Shown here: one piece after another, positions 1-9,898 of the stretch
Layout of the letters: the number at the start of each line of letters is the position of its first letter
Numbering within the stretch: the first letter of the stretch is position 1
Source of the DNA: Chromera velia
Taxonomy: Eukaryota; Sar; Chromeraceae
Assembly (NCBI GenBank): GCA_018398765.1
Contig: JAHBMJ010005078.1
Location: 9,446 to 41,945, forward strand
DNA: 32,500 bases
Direction: 5' to 3'
Program-made: the position numbers and the translations under genes
Notes under the pieces: model-generated
The model's input: only the letters and a program-made list of their open reading frames with translations
Databases searched by the model: none
What the model was told of the DNA's origin: nothing

Positions 1-634
1 GGGAGGCCATCGAGGGATGGAGGGATGGGGGCTCTGGTTCGATCCGGAGGAAGAGAGATACAGGGGAGGGTGGTTTGTTTCGTTCTGAGAAGAAATTAAA
101 TAACATTGGAGACAGAAAAAACGAGAAGAGAAGAGAATAGAGGAGAAGGTGGCCAGACAAAGAAGAAGTAGATGGAAACACCGGCATGCAATTAGTTATG
201 CGCCTTCTTTGACAATCCTTTTCCTTTCATTTAAGGTGAATTTTCTGAGCCAATGGGCCAAAAGTGAGGCGACTCTGATGCCTCTGACTGAACAGACTTT
301 CTTTTTCCGCTTTTTCTTCTTTGAGCCGTATAATTAGTTTTTTCATTGCGACGCCCACTCCCCCCCCCTAATTAGACGTCGAACTTTTACTGCGCAATAA
401 TCAACACAAGCGTTTGTTTAACATGCAATCAGATCGACTCAAGCAGTGAGAGCACAGACTCCACTTCAACGTCATTTTCCCACACGCGACGCGACAACGG
501 ACTGGCCTACAGGCCTGAAGCAGTGGTTTGTCTTTGCTTGCATCCACACACACACACACACAAGGACACACAGACGACCCTTCTTTGCTTGAATAGTTAC
601 CCAGCAATGAAGAGAAGAAGTCCACGAGAGAATG

Positions 635-666
<32 letters not shown>

Positions 667-1032
667 CACAAACAGCTAGGCAAAAAAAGAAGGCCGGCCA
701 AACAAAGGTCCACACGACCGCATGCAAAAAAAGGGTCTGCACAAAAAGACGTCTCTCTCTCTGCCGAGGCACCCGTTAGTTGCCAACTTCCATCCACGAC
801 TTAATTCGATTGACCACACAGTCGAACATCAACATACACATGCACGCAGTCACGCACACACTCATGGACGACGGGAGGCAAAACGTATTTTTTTCGAATT
901 CACGGCACGAACACCATAAATCAGTGTGGCATCGCACACACATTCTCTCACATTCACTCAACACAGGCCCTCCACATAGGAGGGCATTCAAGCATTCAAC
1001 CCCCCTTCCTTTCTGTTCCTTCCTTCCTTTTA
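1..1032. other. Repeat-rich region without a supported gene
   Basis: No open frame here shows a recognisable domain. The short ORFs on both strands overlap simple repeats: a CA run near 546-562, a GGCA tetranucleotide array near 634-668 and a C homopolymer near 360-369. The segment lies downstream of the minus-strand TcdA-like gene, so part of it is probably its 3' untranslated region. I saw no polyadenylation signal I would commit to. Confidence 0.6.
634..668. repeat. (GGCA)n microsatellite
   Basis: About eight tandem copies of the tetranucleotide GGCA/GCAG. The Pro-Ala-Cys-Leu and Gln-Ala-Gly-Arg peptides that appear in the surrounding ORFs are translations of this repeat and not evidence of a gene. 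Confidence 0.9.
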
Positions 1033-3257
1033 TCATGCAGCACGTGTGGGCATGAGACCTGATGAGGAGGACGACGATGCCCTTGCAGCCGCCGATGTGG
1101 AAGAGGAAGCCCCACGCTCCCTCAAAGTCTCCAAGTCGCCACTTACAGCGATCGCAGCTTCCCCCTTCTCCTCTCCCTCCCCCCTTACACGCTCACTCAG
1201 GGATTGCAGAGCAACCGTCTTCCCTCCATCTCTTTGCATATCCCCAACAACCTCCCTCTCGCTCCTCGCGTCCTTCCTCTTCGTCAAGTGCAGGTGACAG
1301 TGCGCGTCTGCAACTTGAAGAAGTTCAACTGGCTGGAGGGGAAGAGGACCGGACGAGCCTGCCACTGCCACCCCCGAGCCCCCTGGGGCCCCATTTACCT
1401 TTCTGCCTCCCTTCCCCCCTTCTGTGCCTGCCTCTTGCTTTTGTTCCCCTGGCTCAGATTTGCCTATCACGCCGCTCGCTTTCTCTCTCTCTTCTCCCGC
1501 TTCCTTCCCGTCCTCCATCCCTTCACTAGGAGCATTCTGCCCCTCTCCCACCTCCTCTCCCTCTCGACCCAATGCAAGTAGTGCAGGCTGCCACCTGTAT
1601 GTCTGCTCATTCAAAGCCAAAATCCGCACAGCTGCAGATGCAGCAGTCATCCCTACAGTGCCCGACAAGAAAGCAACAGTCCCGAACCTAGTGCAGTCGA
1701 GACCTTGCTCCCCATCCTCCTCCACATCCTCCCTCTTCGTCGTGGAAGAGAAACTGAGATCTTCTTCACTATCCGAGGGAGAAGATGAAGAGTCAGAGGA
1801 GGAGGGAGAAAAAGCCGAGGAAGTCTCAAAAGACTCCGGCACGTAGACGGCAGCCACCCCCCAGTCTCTGTCTTTCTCCTTCTTTCTGGGGCTGGCGGGC
1901 CTCCCAGGAAAACCGAATTTCGATCGGAGCTTCTTCCGCACCTGGAAGAGCAGCGCGTCGCCGTGCCTGCAACCATCCATCCATCCATGCATCCATCCCT
2001 CCATGCATCCATCCATCCATCCATCCATGCGTCCATTAAACCACCATCCTGGATCAATCAGCTGAACAAAGTTCACAGATCAGCGGCCACCAGGAAGTCA
2101 GAGATGCAGAAGAAAAGGCGCAGCAATACAGAAAGAATGAACGGACTCGTGTGCGAAATTTTCCTCTTCTGAGGTGTACATTCATTACTCCTTGCATTCG
2201 CAAACGCTTGTCCTTTTCTCTCTAACATCGATTGATATGTATGCAAGTTAAGAGAGGTATGTGTGTAAGGGGAGCGAAGAACCAACACTTTCACCCCAGG
2301 AAGAACTCCTTCAGCACAAAATGACGCACAAGAGGCAAAAGGAAAACGGACTGAAAAGGCAAAAGGGGGAGAAGGGGGGGGGGGAAACTGGGAACGATGC
2401 TGAGTGTCCAACATTGGATTAAATGCAGCTAGCCGGTGCAGAAAGAAAGCCAGTGAGGGAGTGACTGACGTTCGGCCGAGGTCGCTCACTTCCACTTTTG
2501 TCGGATCGAATTTTCCCCCCACACTTCCTGCCACCACCACGGGTGTGTTCCTTTTCCTGCACTCTTCAATGATTGCACACTTTTCCGAAGCCGTGTCTAT
2601 ACACTCCACCACTAGGTCAGGAGCCCCCCATTCTTGTTCAAAAAGCAGATCTCCCGCATTATCGGGAACAACAAAATCGGCTATCAGCCGCACATCACAT
2701 GCTGGATTTATTTCGCGGACTCGTGCTTTCAATACATCAATTTTCAATTCCCCCACTGTGCTGGTCAGAGCACACAGCTGACGGTTCACATTGCTCACGC
2801 ACACATCATCTAAGTCAATCAACGTCAGCCGCCCCACACCAGAACGCGCCAACGCTTCCACCACCCACGAGCCGACTCCTCCCACACCCACCACTGCAAC
2901 ATGCGAATTTCGGAGGATTTGCAGAGGACGACTGCCAAGGAGACGTTCGACTCCGTCGAGTCGAAACGCAATTTCGCTTTCATGGACCACCTCTTCATTT
3001 TCTTTTTCTTCCTCCACCCTCTCTGACACAGAATCCCCCAAAGCGACTCCACTCTTTTTGAGCGTCTCCGTTCCCTTCAGAGGAACCCCATTGGGAAAAG
3101 GGTCAGGGCCCAATCCCCGCAGCATTCTGCATCCTGGAGAAGACAGAAAGCCCGCACTCCTACACTGAGACATTTTTCTGTCCGTTGCCAGTGAGAGACC
3201 TGTCAAGAAGATGAAGAGACTCGTCAGCTTGGGCACGAACAGAGAGGACATTCTCAA
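1033..3257 (-). CDS. TcdA/ThiF-like E1 enzyme (tRNA threonylcarbamoyladenosine dehydratase family), two exons
   Basis: Members of this family adenylate and dehydrate t6A to cyclic t6A at position 37 of ANN-decoding tRNAs; yeast relatives are mitochondrial. Exons read 3257-2470 and 1966-1033, joined in frame across a 503-bp intron, giving about 573 residues. The ATP-binding loop GVGGVGSW lies near residues 124-131, followed by [15 protein letters not shown], a conserved IDTASEK segment and [13 protein letters not shown] at the splice. Exon 2 resumes with [11 protein letters not shown], which aligns with the bacterial helical segment before the C-terminal strand. Conserved sequence ends near [10 protein letters not shown] (about position 1595). 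The remaining roughly 180 residues are low complexity and could hide another intron. The N-terminus has a hydrophobic stretch [14 protein letters not shown] typical of a signal peptide, so organelle (plastid or mitochondrial) targeting is possible. The start at 3257 is the first Met of the open frame; Met29 is an alternative. Family assignment is strong, localisation is inference. Confidence 0.88.
1967..2469 (-). other. Intron of the TcdA-like gene
   Basis: On the minus strand the donor reads GTCAGT at 2469-2464 and the acceptor GGTTGCAG ends at 1967. Splicing joins AC to G to make a Thr codon and restores the family alignment (DLGRT then [14 protein letters not shown]). The intron contains an ATCC tetranucleotide array (about 1973-2036). 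That array explains the repetitive Trp-Met-Asp-Gly peptide in the unspliced frame. Confidence 0.85.
1973..2036. repeat. (ATCC)n array in intron
   Basis: Degenerate tandem copies of CATC/ATCC with interspersed ATGC units, lying immediately upstream of the minus-strand 3' splice site. Confidence 0.9.
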
Positions 3258-3559
3258 TCTTCACACGAGGCAGCTCTGCTCACTGAAAGTGTCTGCCACA
3301 CCCACAATTTCATGTACGAGAAGTAAGACGGTCCCCGTCTCGTGCAACAACGGATTTCAACGGAGGCGAATTTTTGGTCTTACAGACAGAGGTATTATAA
3401 GATGATCGAGTTTCGTCGACCGGATCAACGCGTAAGATGCTCAAAGATTCAACTGCCCACAGCTAGACCTTTCATGCTAGCTTGGACACAGAGTGACTAC
3501 TTTCATACGATCTGCATGACCTTCGCAATCCTTCGCATGACCAGCTAGCTGCACATCAT
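3258..3559. promoter_or_regulatory. Upstream region of the TcdA-like gene
   Basis: About 300 bp between the TcdA-like start codon and the transposon insertion. It should hold the promoter and 5' untranslated region of the minus-strand gene. I see no clear core-promoter element. The transposon has therefore inserted close to, or inside, the gene's upstream control region. Confidence 0.4.
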
Positions 3560-3567
3560 TGCACATC
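3560..3567. repeat. Left 8-bp target-site duplication
   Basis: TGCACATC lies directly outside the left inverted repeat and recurs at 6759-6766 directly outside the right one. A neighbouring partial copy (GCACATC at 3551-3557) shows the motif was already locally repeated. Confidence 0.85.
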
Positions 3568-3583
3568 ATCACCCCTGACATCC
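3568..3583 (+). repeat. Left terminal inverted repeat
   Basis: ATCACCCCTGACATCC, a perfect 16-bp match to the reverse complement of 6743-6758. Confidence 0.9.
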
Positions 3584-3590
3584 GCATATT

Positions 3591-3665
3591 GGTGGTGGTG
3601 AGGGGTCACCGGCCCGAAGGGCCCAACACGTGTGTCGAGATATATATACCCGTGGTGGTGGCGGC
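3591..3665 (+). promoter_or_regulatory. Left subterminal region with hairpin and TATA-like stretch
   Basis: GGTGGTGGTGAGGGGTCACC is followed by a GGCCC-GAA-GGGCC hairpin (3611-3623), then TATATATACC near 3641-3650 and another GGTGGTGG. The first motif recurs in the right subterminal region, so it may be a transposase binding site. The TATA-like stretch is about 210 bp before the first ATG of the internal gene. Function is inference. Confidence 0.4.
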
Positions 3666-3859
3666 GCCAAGCCGCGACCGATGAAGACGTTAATTCAAAG
3701 CCGTCTCCGCCGTCTCCATCCGCAAATCCGCACTGAATCTTTTTGATGAAACTGTCTGTCTGAGTCAATGTCCAGCATGATCCAGCGCTCTTCGAATAAC
3801 GAACGTAACTCTTTCACAATCGGTCGACTTCGTGGGGGAACCTTATCTTAAAGGAAGGT

Positions 3860-6194
3860 GTGGTGAAGATGGCTACGAACGAGGAAGCCACGAAGAAGGA
3901 AAACGAAAGGGTAAATAATTTCCCCCCTGAATTCGATCTCAAATTTGTTCGAGAAAACAAGACCGTTTCATACGCAGGGACAGACCAAGCAGGGAAACAT
4001 GTGCTGCGTTGTGATTTGTGCAGTGTGACCACAACTTTGCAGCACAATGTAGCGACCAGTGCCTTTCAGAGAGATCATCTGAAGAGTAAGAAGCACACTG
4101 ATAACCTTGCAAAGCAAGCAAAGTTTCAGTCGAATCGAAACCGATGGGGGGGGTTCGGATTTAAGCAGACAGAGGTGAAAAAGGTGCGGGCGGGAGCAGC
4201 GAGTCCCAGTCAGCCCCCAGATCCCCCAGTGTCTCCATCAGAATCTGCCAACCCGGCTGACCTAGACCCTCCCTCCCCCCGTTCCCATCAAATCATGCCG
4301 AGGCGTTTGTTCGGTGAAGAACATCGGAGACGCGAGATTCAAGACACTCGAACAGCAGTACAAGTATTCGTTTTACCTTCAGACTTACAGCGCGCGGGTG
4401 GGAATTGACTTCAAGATTGTCATCCCCCATCCGGGGGTGTTTGAGCTTCATGCGGTGGGTTGTACAGGACAGGCCGTAGACAAGGATGGGAAAGAGCAGG
4501 TTCACGTCAGGCCGTCTCTTCCCCCGGCAACCCGACAGTGGGGCCAGTGTGATTTGTGCAAGTCCCTTGAAACACTCCCCAACAAGAAATCTCCTCTCAT
4601 GGAGGATGAAAGATACGAAGCGGTGTGGAGGTTTGGCTCTTCGAAAGAAATTTTGGATGAGAAGGTGCGGGAGGCAGCACATGGAGTGTTGACCCCTTTC
4701 AGTGAGGAGGAGACGACCCTGATTCACAAGACCCGCAGCTATAACGATGTCACCATTTCTGGAAAGGGGTTGGTGATGGACGTGTGCCTTGACGTGCGTG
4801 ACCGATGCAAAGGGCACACGCAGTTCCGAAAGATTTTTGAAGAGAACAAGAAACTGAAGGAGAGATATGGGGAGTTGACAGGGGATAAGCTTCTAGCCAA
4901 ATACCACCAGTGTTACCGAGAGAAGCTGTTCAACAAGCCGTTTCTTCAATTAGCTCGCTGGCTAGTCGAGCGTTTGACTGGAAACACGCGGGCTCCCCTT
5001 GGAGCTGAGTGGCAGGCAGTTGTTCTGCAGGACCTGGTTTCAGCACACTGTCCCAAGGCGAGGGAGGTAACCACACCGTTTTGGAGAAGTTCCTGGTTGC
5101 ACACTCCGGGAGACACGAATTCCGCCTCCACGCCAAATGGGATGGATGTGATCAGGTCTGCTACTACCAGCTGCCCTCTTTTCCCACAAATCTCCCGTCT
5201 CTCTCAGACAGAGTCTGTTCCCGTCTGTTCCTGCTGACACCCTCTCATGTGTTTTTCACCCTGACAGTGCGTCCGGAGGTCTAGTAAGTCTCTGCGTGAT
5301 GCCCGGCCCTCCAGCTGTATTTATCCTCCCTTTTCTATTATGACTCATGTTTCTTCCACTTTCTTTCTTTTTCTTTCTTTGCAGATTCCGATGCCCCCTG
5401 CAGTGACGGGGGACGAAGCCATCTGTGTGGCGGTTTTCGCTACCTTGGATGTTCTCGCTCGAAGGCACGGTCTGTCTTCCGGGGAGCCAGGTGTTTGTGG
5501 GGTTCTGTCGGACTCGACCACTTTGATTCCCGGTGCGATGAAGCACCCGAAGGAGGCTTCCATCATCGGGGGCTCGTACGGGTGCCATCGCGTGCCTTTT
5601 GAGAACTCTCCCCCCCCGAAGACCCTGCAGGAAGTCGCAAAAGAAAAAGGTCAGCAGGGAAGGGTTGACCGGGGTTGACAAGAGCGCACAAAAGCCTCAG
5701 AAAGAAGTATCCTGTTGACGGTTTGCACAGAGTCTTTTGAATTAAATTATTGATACATTTGCTGCTATGCAGGGGTTTTGGATAACTTGGCCGACTCGGT
5801 GTGTGTCACCGTTCTAGTGATTCACAAGAAGAAGATGATCCGGGAGGTCCTCAACCTGCTGCCGCATAAGAAGCCGTTCGTGAAGGAGCCGGCCAAATAC
5901 TTGGAGACCCAAGTGAAGGCGGTCAGAGACCATCCCGCCTTCCGTCTCCTGCACGTGACCGTTGATGGAGACTCCAGCTTGCTCGTTGAGGTCACTGCCA
6001 ACCTGTACGATTTCTTGTTGGACAAGTTGAAGGAGGTCTGGTTCAACGACATCCCTCATTCGATCAAAGGGCTGGCACGGGCGTTTGAGGGTGGGACGTC
6101 TGATCTCTCGTTCAGTCCTCAACTTCCTCTTCAGCCTGGCCTCTTGTGGGGCTCGACCATCAACCATCGCGCTGTATCTCGGAGGATCATCTGA
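3860..6194 (+). CDS. Putative transposase with N-terminal zinc-finger-like motif, several exons
   Basis: The frame opens at 3860. Near residues 48-80 it has a Cys-x2-Cys then His-x5-His arrangement (RCDLC, later RDHLKSKKH), reminiscent of BED/C2H2 DNA-binding fingers of transposases. It then changes frame between about 4175 and 4320 (an intron with donor GTGAAA at 4175 is possible) and runs on in a second frame to about 5030. There a second frame change occurs, through a short intron or an indel. Two later introns are clear: 5156-5384 (acceptor after a long pyrimidine tract) and 5650-5772 (donor GTCAGC), both phase-consistent. The last exon 5773-6194 ends in a stop; an alternative splice near 6090-6138 would extend the protein to 6346. 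The segment GVLSDSTTLIPG could hold a catalytic Asp of a DDE-type fold, but I cannot name the other acidic residues. Location inside the TIR element is the main evidence for a transposase role. Confidence 0.6.
5156..5384 (+). other. Intron in the transposase-like gene
   Basis: Donor GTCTGC follows GATCAG. The acceptor GCAG at 5381-5384 is preceded by about 30 bases of nearly pure pyrimidine. Both sides are phase 0. Confidence 0.7.
5650..5772 (+). other. Intron in the transposase-like gene
   Basis: Donor GTCAGC at 5650 and acceptor TATGCAG ending at 5772. Phase 1 on both sides creates a Gly codon and continues an open frame for 140 codons. Confidence 0.75.
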
Positions 6195-6742
6195 AGAGGC
6201 AGCCTTTCCCTGTCGTACACAGCCGAAAGAGCTTCGATCACGGAGTCTTCAGGGCCTGTGAGCGTCAACCTGTTCACAGATCGGACGGTTCTGACTGCAC
6301 GTGCAGCACACGTCTCCTGAAGGGAGTCCCCTTCAGATCCTCCTGAATGCACAACTGTCACAGAGACGTCGGAGCACATTGTCAATGAAGTTCTCAAGAC
6401 GTCTTTGGACTGGCTGGATAGCCTTGCTTCGCGAGGAGACGTTCGGAGACGGTTGAGACGGCAGGAGACGGCACGGTCTCGTCCTCGACAGACCGCTGTG
6501 AAGGACGGCTACCTTCTTTGTATCGGTATGGTGCCTGATCGGAGGTGATGTCGTGCAGACAAACTAGATGTCTTCCATACTAGAGAGAATCGCCCTGTAG
6601 CGACCGCCGGGCCAAAACACGACTGGTGGTGATCGTGGTGGTGGTGGGCCCATGGCCCCAAGACGACTCGGGGTTTTAAATAGGCCATGGTGGTGGTGAG
6701 GGGGTCCGGCCAAGACGACTCGGGTCGTCTTCAGGATCTTAG
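6195..6742. other. Right non-coding arm of the TIR element
   Basis: Between the last clear coding exon and the right inverted repeat. It includes possible extra coding sequence up to 6346, then GGTGGT-rich and GACGACTCGG-containing subterminal repeats. A perfect hairpin with arms AAGACGAC and GTCGTCTT sits at 6712-6731, 11 bp inside the terminal repeat. Confidence 0.6.
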
Positions 6743-6758
6743 GGATGTCAGGGGTGAT
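6743..6758 (-). repeat. Right terminal inverted repeat
   Basis: GGATGTCAGGGGTGAT, the exact reverse complement of 3568-3583. Confidence 0.9.
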
Positions 6759-6766
6759 TGCACATC
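6759..6766. repeat. Right 8-bp target-site duplication
   Basis: TGCACATC, identical to 3560-3567. Confidence 0.85.
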
Positions 6767-6830
6767 TGACGCACGCAAGCGTGCGGACGGCCCCGGAATC
6801 TGACGCACGCGAAGCGTGCGAATGGCCCAT
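6765..6830. repeat. Two direct copies of a hairpin-forming unit beside the insertion
   Basis: TCTGACGCACGC..GCGTGCG occurs twice, about 32 bp apart (start 6765 and start 6797). Each copy can fold on GCACGC/GCGTGC arms and is followed by a GGCCC-containing tail. This lies outside the TIR element and may be the end of an older element that served as insertion target. Confidence 0.6.
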
Positions 6831-8700
6831 CTATGTTTTCAGCAAATTTGGAATTCAAACAAAGTTATAAAATGACCGACCGCCTTTAGATGAATCTCTT
6901 GACTAGTCTTAATAAGTCTTGACATCCGACTCGGGGGTTACTAGGCGGCCGCTAGGCCGATCAGTTACCAATTTTGTGGTTACGGTAGTACTCTTCCAAT
7001 GGTAGTGGTAGTAGCTAAAAACAGGCAGATTTGGCCACATTCTGAGTCAAACTTAACGTATAAAACCAATTTAGACTAGTAAAAATATTATTTGCTAGAT
7101 TATTTGGCATTTATGAAAAGTTCATTCTAGTAAAATTGATTGATTTCAATGTTTGATTGATTGATTGACTGAACTCTAACTAGTACATCACTATGTATAG
7201 CATATATTATTTGAGTATAGTCATTTCAGGGCTTTAAACTGCTAATAAGTTAAGTGGTCAAGCTTTAAAATATAGGTCTAGCAACTATTTTTACTAGAGT
7301 TTTTCCTTGAACTACCATAGTAGTAGTACTAGTCGTATACGTTTTCAAGTCCGCTAGTTACCATCTCATGGTTACCAAACTAATGGTAACTCGCTACTGG
7401 CTAAAAGAGGCCGGTAGTAACTCTTAACCGTACTGTGTAACATGCCTAGCTGGCAGGCCCTTAACTGCCCTTCTTGTGCTGCGAATCCTGCGATCTACTG
7501 CGATCAGTAGTAGTAATGACGATAAGATTAACTACAAATTATCATTATCATTCGATGATCTTCATTCTATACTTAAAAACTATTAAAGACTTTTTTTCGT
7601 TTTTGAGTGGAAAAACATTCACAACCATGCATGAAAAGCTAGATAGAAAGGATAAAGAAGGACAAAAGCATATCGAAGCAGGTCGAGGCTAGGGTCGAGG
7701 AATAAATGGGGTTAGGGACTATTAGAGACTCAGCATTGGAGTTAACAACTATTAAAGTACCCTTTGCATACCTATATCTCTCATTCCGTTCATACTGAGA
7801 CTTAATATCCAGTCAGACCTTCGCACAGTTTCTTCGTTTGCTTTTGTCAACTCTTTTTCACCCGTACAGACTTCAACAAATTTTCTTGTTTCACTCCGAG
7901 ACAAAGAGTGAGTCTTCTCAATGGATTTTCAGCGAATCGGATGTGAGATAACATTTTTTTAAAAGTTTTTTTAAGTTTTTTCTAGTTTTTTCCCTTAGTG
8001 TTTTATTTATGCATTTATTTTTTTAGTCTTAAAAAGAACAAAAAAAATATTAAGTCAAATTAAGTATAGGTCAAAGCTAAACGTTATAAATAGTCTTCAA
8101 TCCATGTTTAAAACACTGCGATTCTTCATAAGTATATGAAAACATCCATAGAACATGCTATAACAAGCTAGATAACAAGACTTCACCTCTTTCACAGTTT
8201 TTAAAACCTAGCACAATCAAGTAGCACTAGCTGTAGCACGATATACTTATAAATTTTTTCTTACTTACAACTACTTAGACTTGCTTCTTCTGTATTTTTA
8301 GGCCCGTCTTGCCCTGATGGTTGATCACAGACTCAAAGAAACATTCTACAGCTGTCATGCTTCCCCCACGAGCATCGATCTTTTCATTCAGTCAATTTGT
8401 ATGTATTTGTATGAGCCGAACCGCTTTATGCTACATGTAAGACCTGTCTCTGCGAAGACTTTAAATCTTGCACCTGCAAATCGGACTTCATTGACTTTTC
8501 AAGCAGCGCTTTAATTACCATGGGTTCACTCTTCGAGCCCGTGGCTCTGCATACGCGTGCAAAAAATTCGAAGAAGTCGATCGAAGACGGTCACGGGAAT
8601 GGCATCCCGCCAATCTACAGCATCGCTACACGGTGAGAACACAAGAACAATGAATCGAAAAATTGAGTGCACCCATAACCGAGTCAGACAATGCATTTGA
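6831..8700. other. AT-rich region without a supported gene
   Basis: Markedly AT-rich compared with the flanks, with short repeats such as GATT/TTGA runs near 7136-7170 and many TAGTAG/ACTAGT motifs. GTTACC/GGTAAC words recur near 6963-6985 and 7356-7391 in both orientations, perhaps remains of a small inverted-repeat element. The ORFs at 7474-7692 and 8317-8514 are short and show no domain. Confidence 0.55.
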
Positions 8701-9840
8701 AAAATTGGTTGGAGCAAAATGAACTTTTCAATGACATGCCCTACTTCCATGAATTGGACAAGCTGTGTACTGATACACACCCGCGTACATGACCATACCG
8801 TCTATAATTGTGACTTCCCGGCATTCCCTCCCTCCCATGCACTTCGAAGACTTTCTTTCTCCATGGTCCTACCGACCACGGAACCTGAGCGGGGCCCTGT
8901 TCCCGAAAGGCCGGCGTCCGCACTCACGCGTCCCCTTCACCCCTCTCTGGTTGGAGTCGACCTGCACGCCCTGCATGCATGGAGGCAGCGGGGGGAGTGG
9001 AGATGAGCTGGAACAGGAAAACTAGAAAATGATCGTGCACACCCACCCTCAGGCATGGCCAAATGGTATTCGATGCATTTCAATTCATTTGAATGTGCAA
9101 GCAGAGAACAGACGGGCACGGGCTTCTATCTGTGTTGCTGCCAGACCGTGCCAGACATGCATCGACATGCTGAGAGAGGAGAAGACCTTCGATCTGGCTC
9201 CAACAAGACAAAAGGGGGAAGAGGGTAAGGAAACAGAAGTGAAGGGCTACCCATCCGGCCACCCTTGTTCTCGATCTGGGGGATATCCGTTGAGTCTCAC
9301 GTTGCTTCAATTGAGACCGGTCCATACATATCGAGTGACTTGTGCCGTCTCATTGCCGTCCACTCAAACAGAGAAAATTCACTCCAAGAACCTTTCGGTG
9401 CCTGGAAGGAACCAGCTTGACTCACTGACTTCTCTCTCCTTTCTTTCCTTTTTTTGTCGTTGAAGACACTCAAGAGTGTAGCCTGCCTCCAGCGCAATCC
9501 CCTGCGCAGTGCGGCCACTCTGCGCACATCGGCGGAAAGCAAAGTCGGAGAAAGTCCTTGAAAACAGCGGATCACACACAGACAGGCTGTCAACATTTAA
9601 AAAGAGGAGGGGCCCAAGGGACTGCAAGTAGCGAATCAATGACGCGCCGCCTCACTGCAAGACTTCGCAGAAGCGGAGAAGAAAGGCTGACGGAAAAGAC
9701 GCTTGCCGCATTGCGCTCATCAGAAAGAAATACAGGGAGACAGACAGACAGACAGATAACATCGTCTTTTCCTTCCTTTTTCTCTTCCTCTCTTTCAGAA
9801 GACAGCAGCCAGACAGACTATATCGTCTTCTCTTTGACAG
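8701..9840. other. Region with no gene I can support
   Basis: Base composition returns to balanced. Overlapping ORFs on both strands (longest about 144 codons at 9029-9463 plus) have no recognisable motif and no clear splice continuation. It is downstream of the minus-strand ankyrin gene. Confidence 0.4.
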
Positions 9841-9867
9841 ACAGACGGACAGACAGACAAACACACA

Positions 9868-9898
<31 letters not shown>

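Larger units (their letters stand above)
3568..6758 (+). mobile_element. 3.19-kb TIR DNA transposon with 8-bp target duplication, superfamily uncertain
   Basis: The ends are 16-bp perfect inverted repeats, ATCACCCCTGACATCC at 3568-3583 and its complement at 6743-6758, flanked by the direct 8-mer TGCACATC. Subterminal sequences share GGTGGTGGTGAGGGG in direct orientation (3591 and 6689) and contain small hairpins. The interior carries one plus-strand, intron-containing gene with an N-terminal zinc-finger-like motif. Eight-bp duplications are known for hAT and P elements among others. The terminal sequence does not start with the usual hAT CAGGG; that motif appears only in reverse orientation inside the repeat. 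Boundaries are directly visible in the sequence; superfamily is open. Confidence 0.88.

Noticed and set aside
1240-1330. DAHCHLHL motif resembling the TatD nuclease start in the tail of the TcdA-like gene
   Set aside because: The residues after the motif do not follow TatD, and the surrounding tail is low complexity.
3568-6758. Calling the TIR element hAT outright
   Set aside because: Only the 8-bp duplication and a zinc-finger-like motif support hAT; the terminal bases and the protein core do not.
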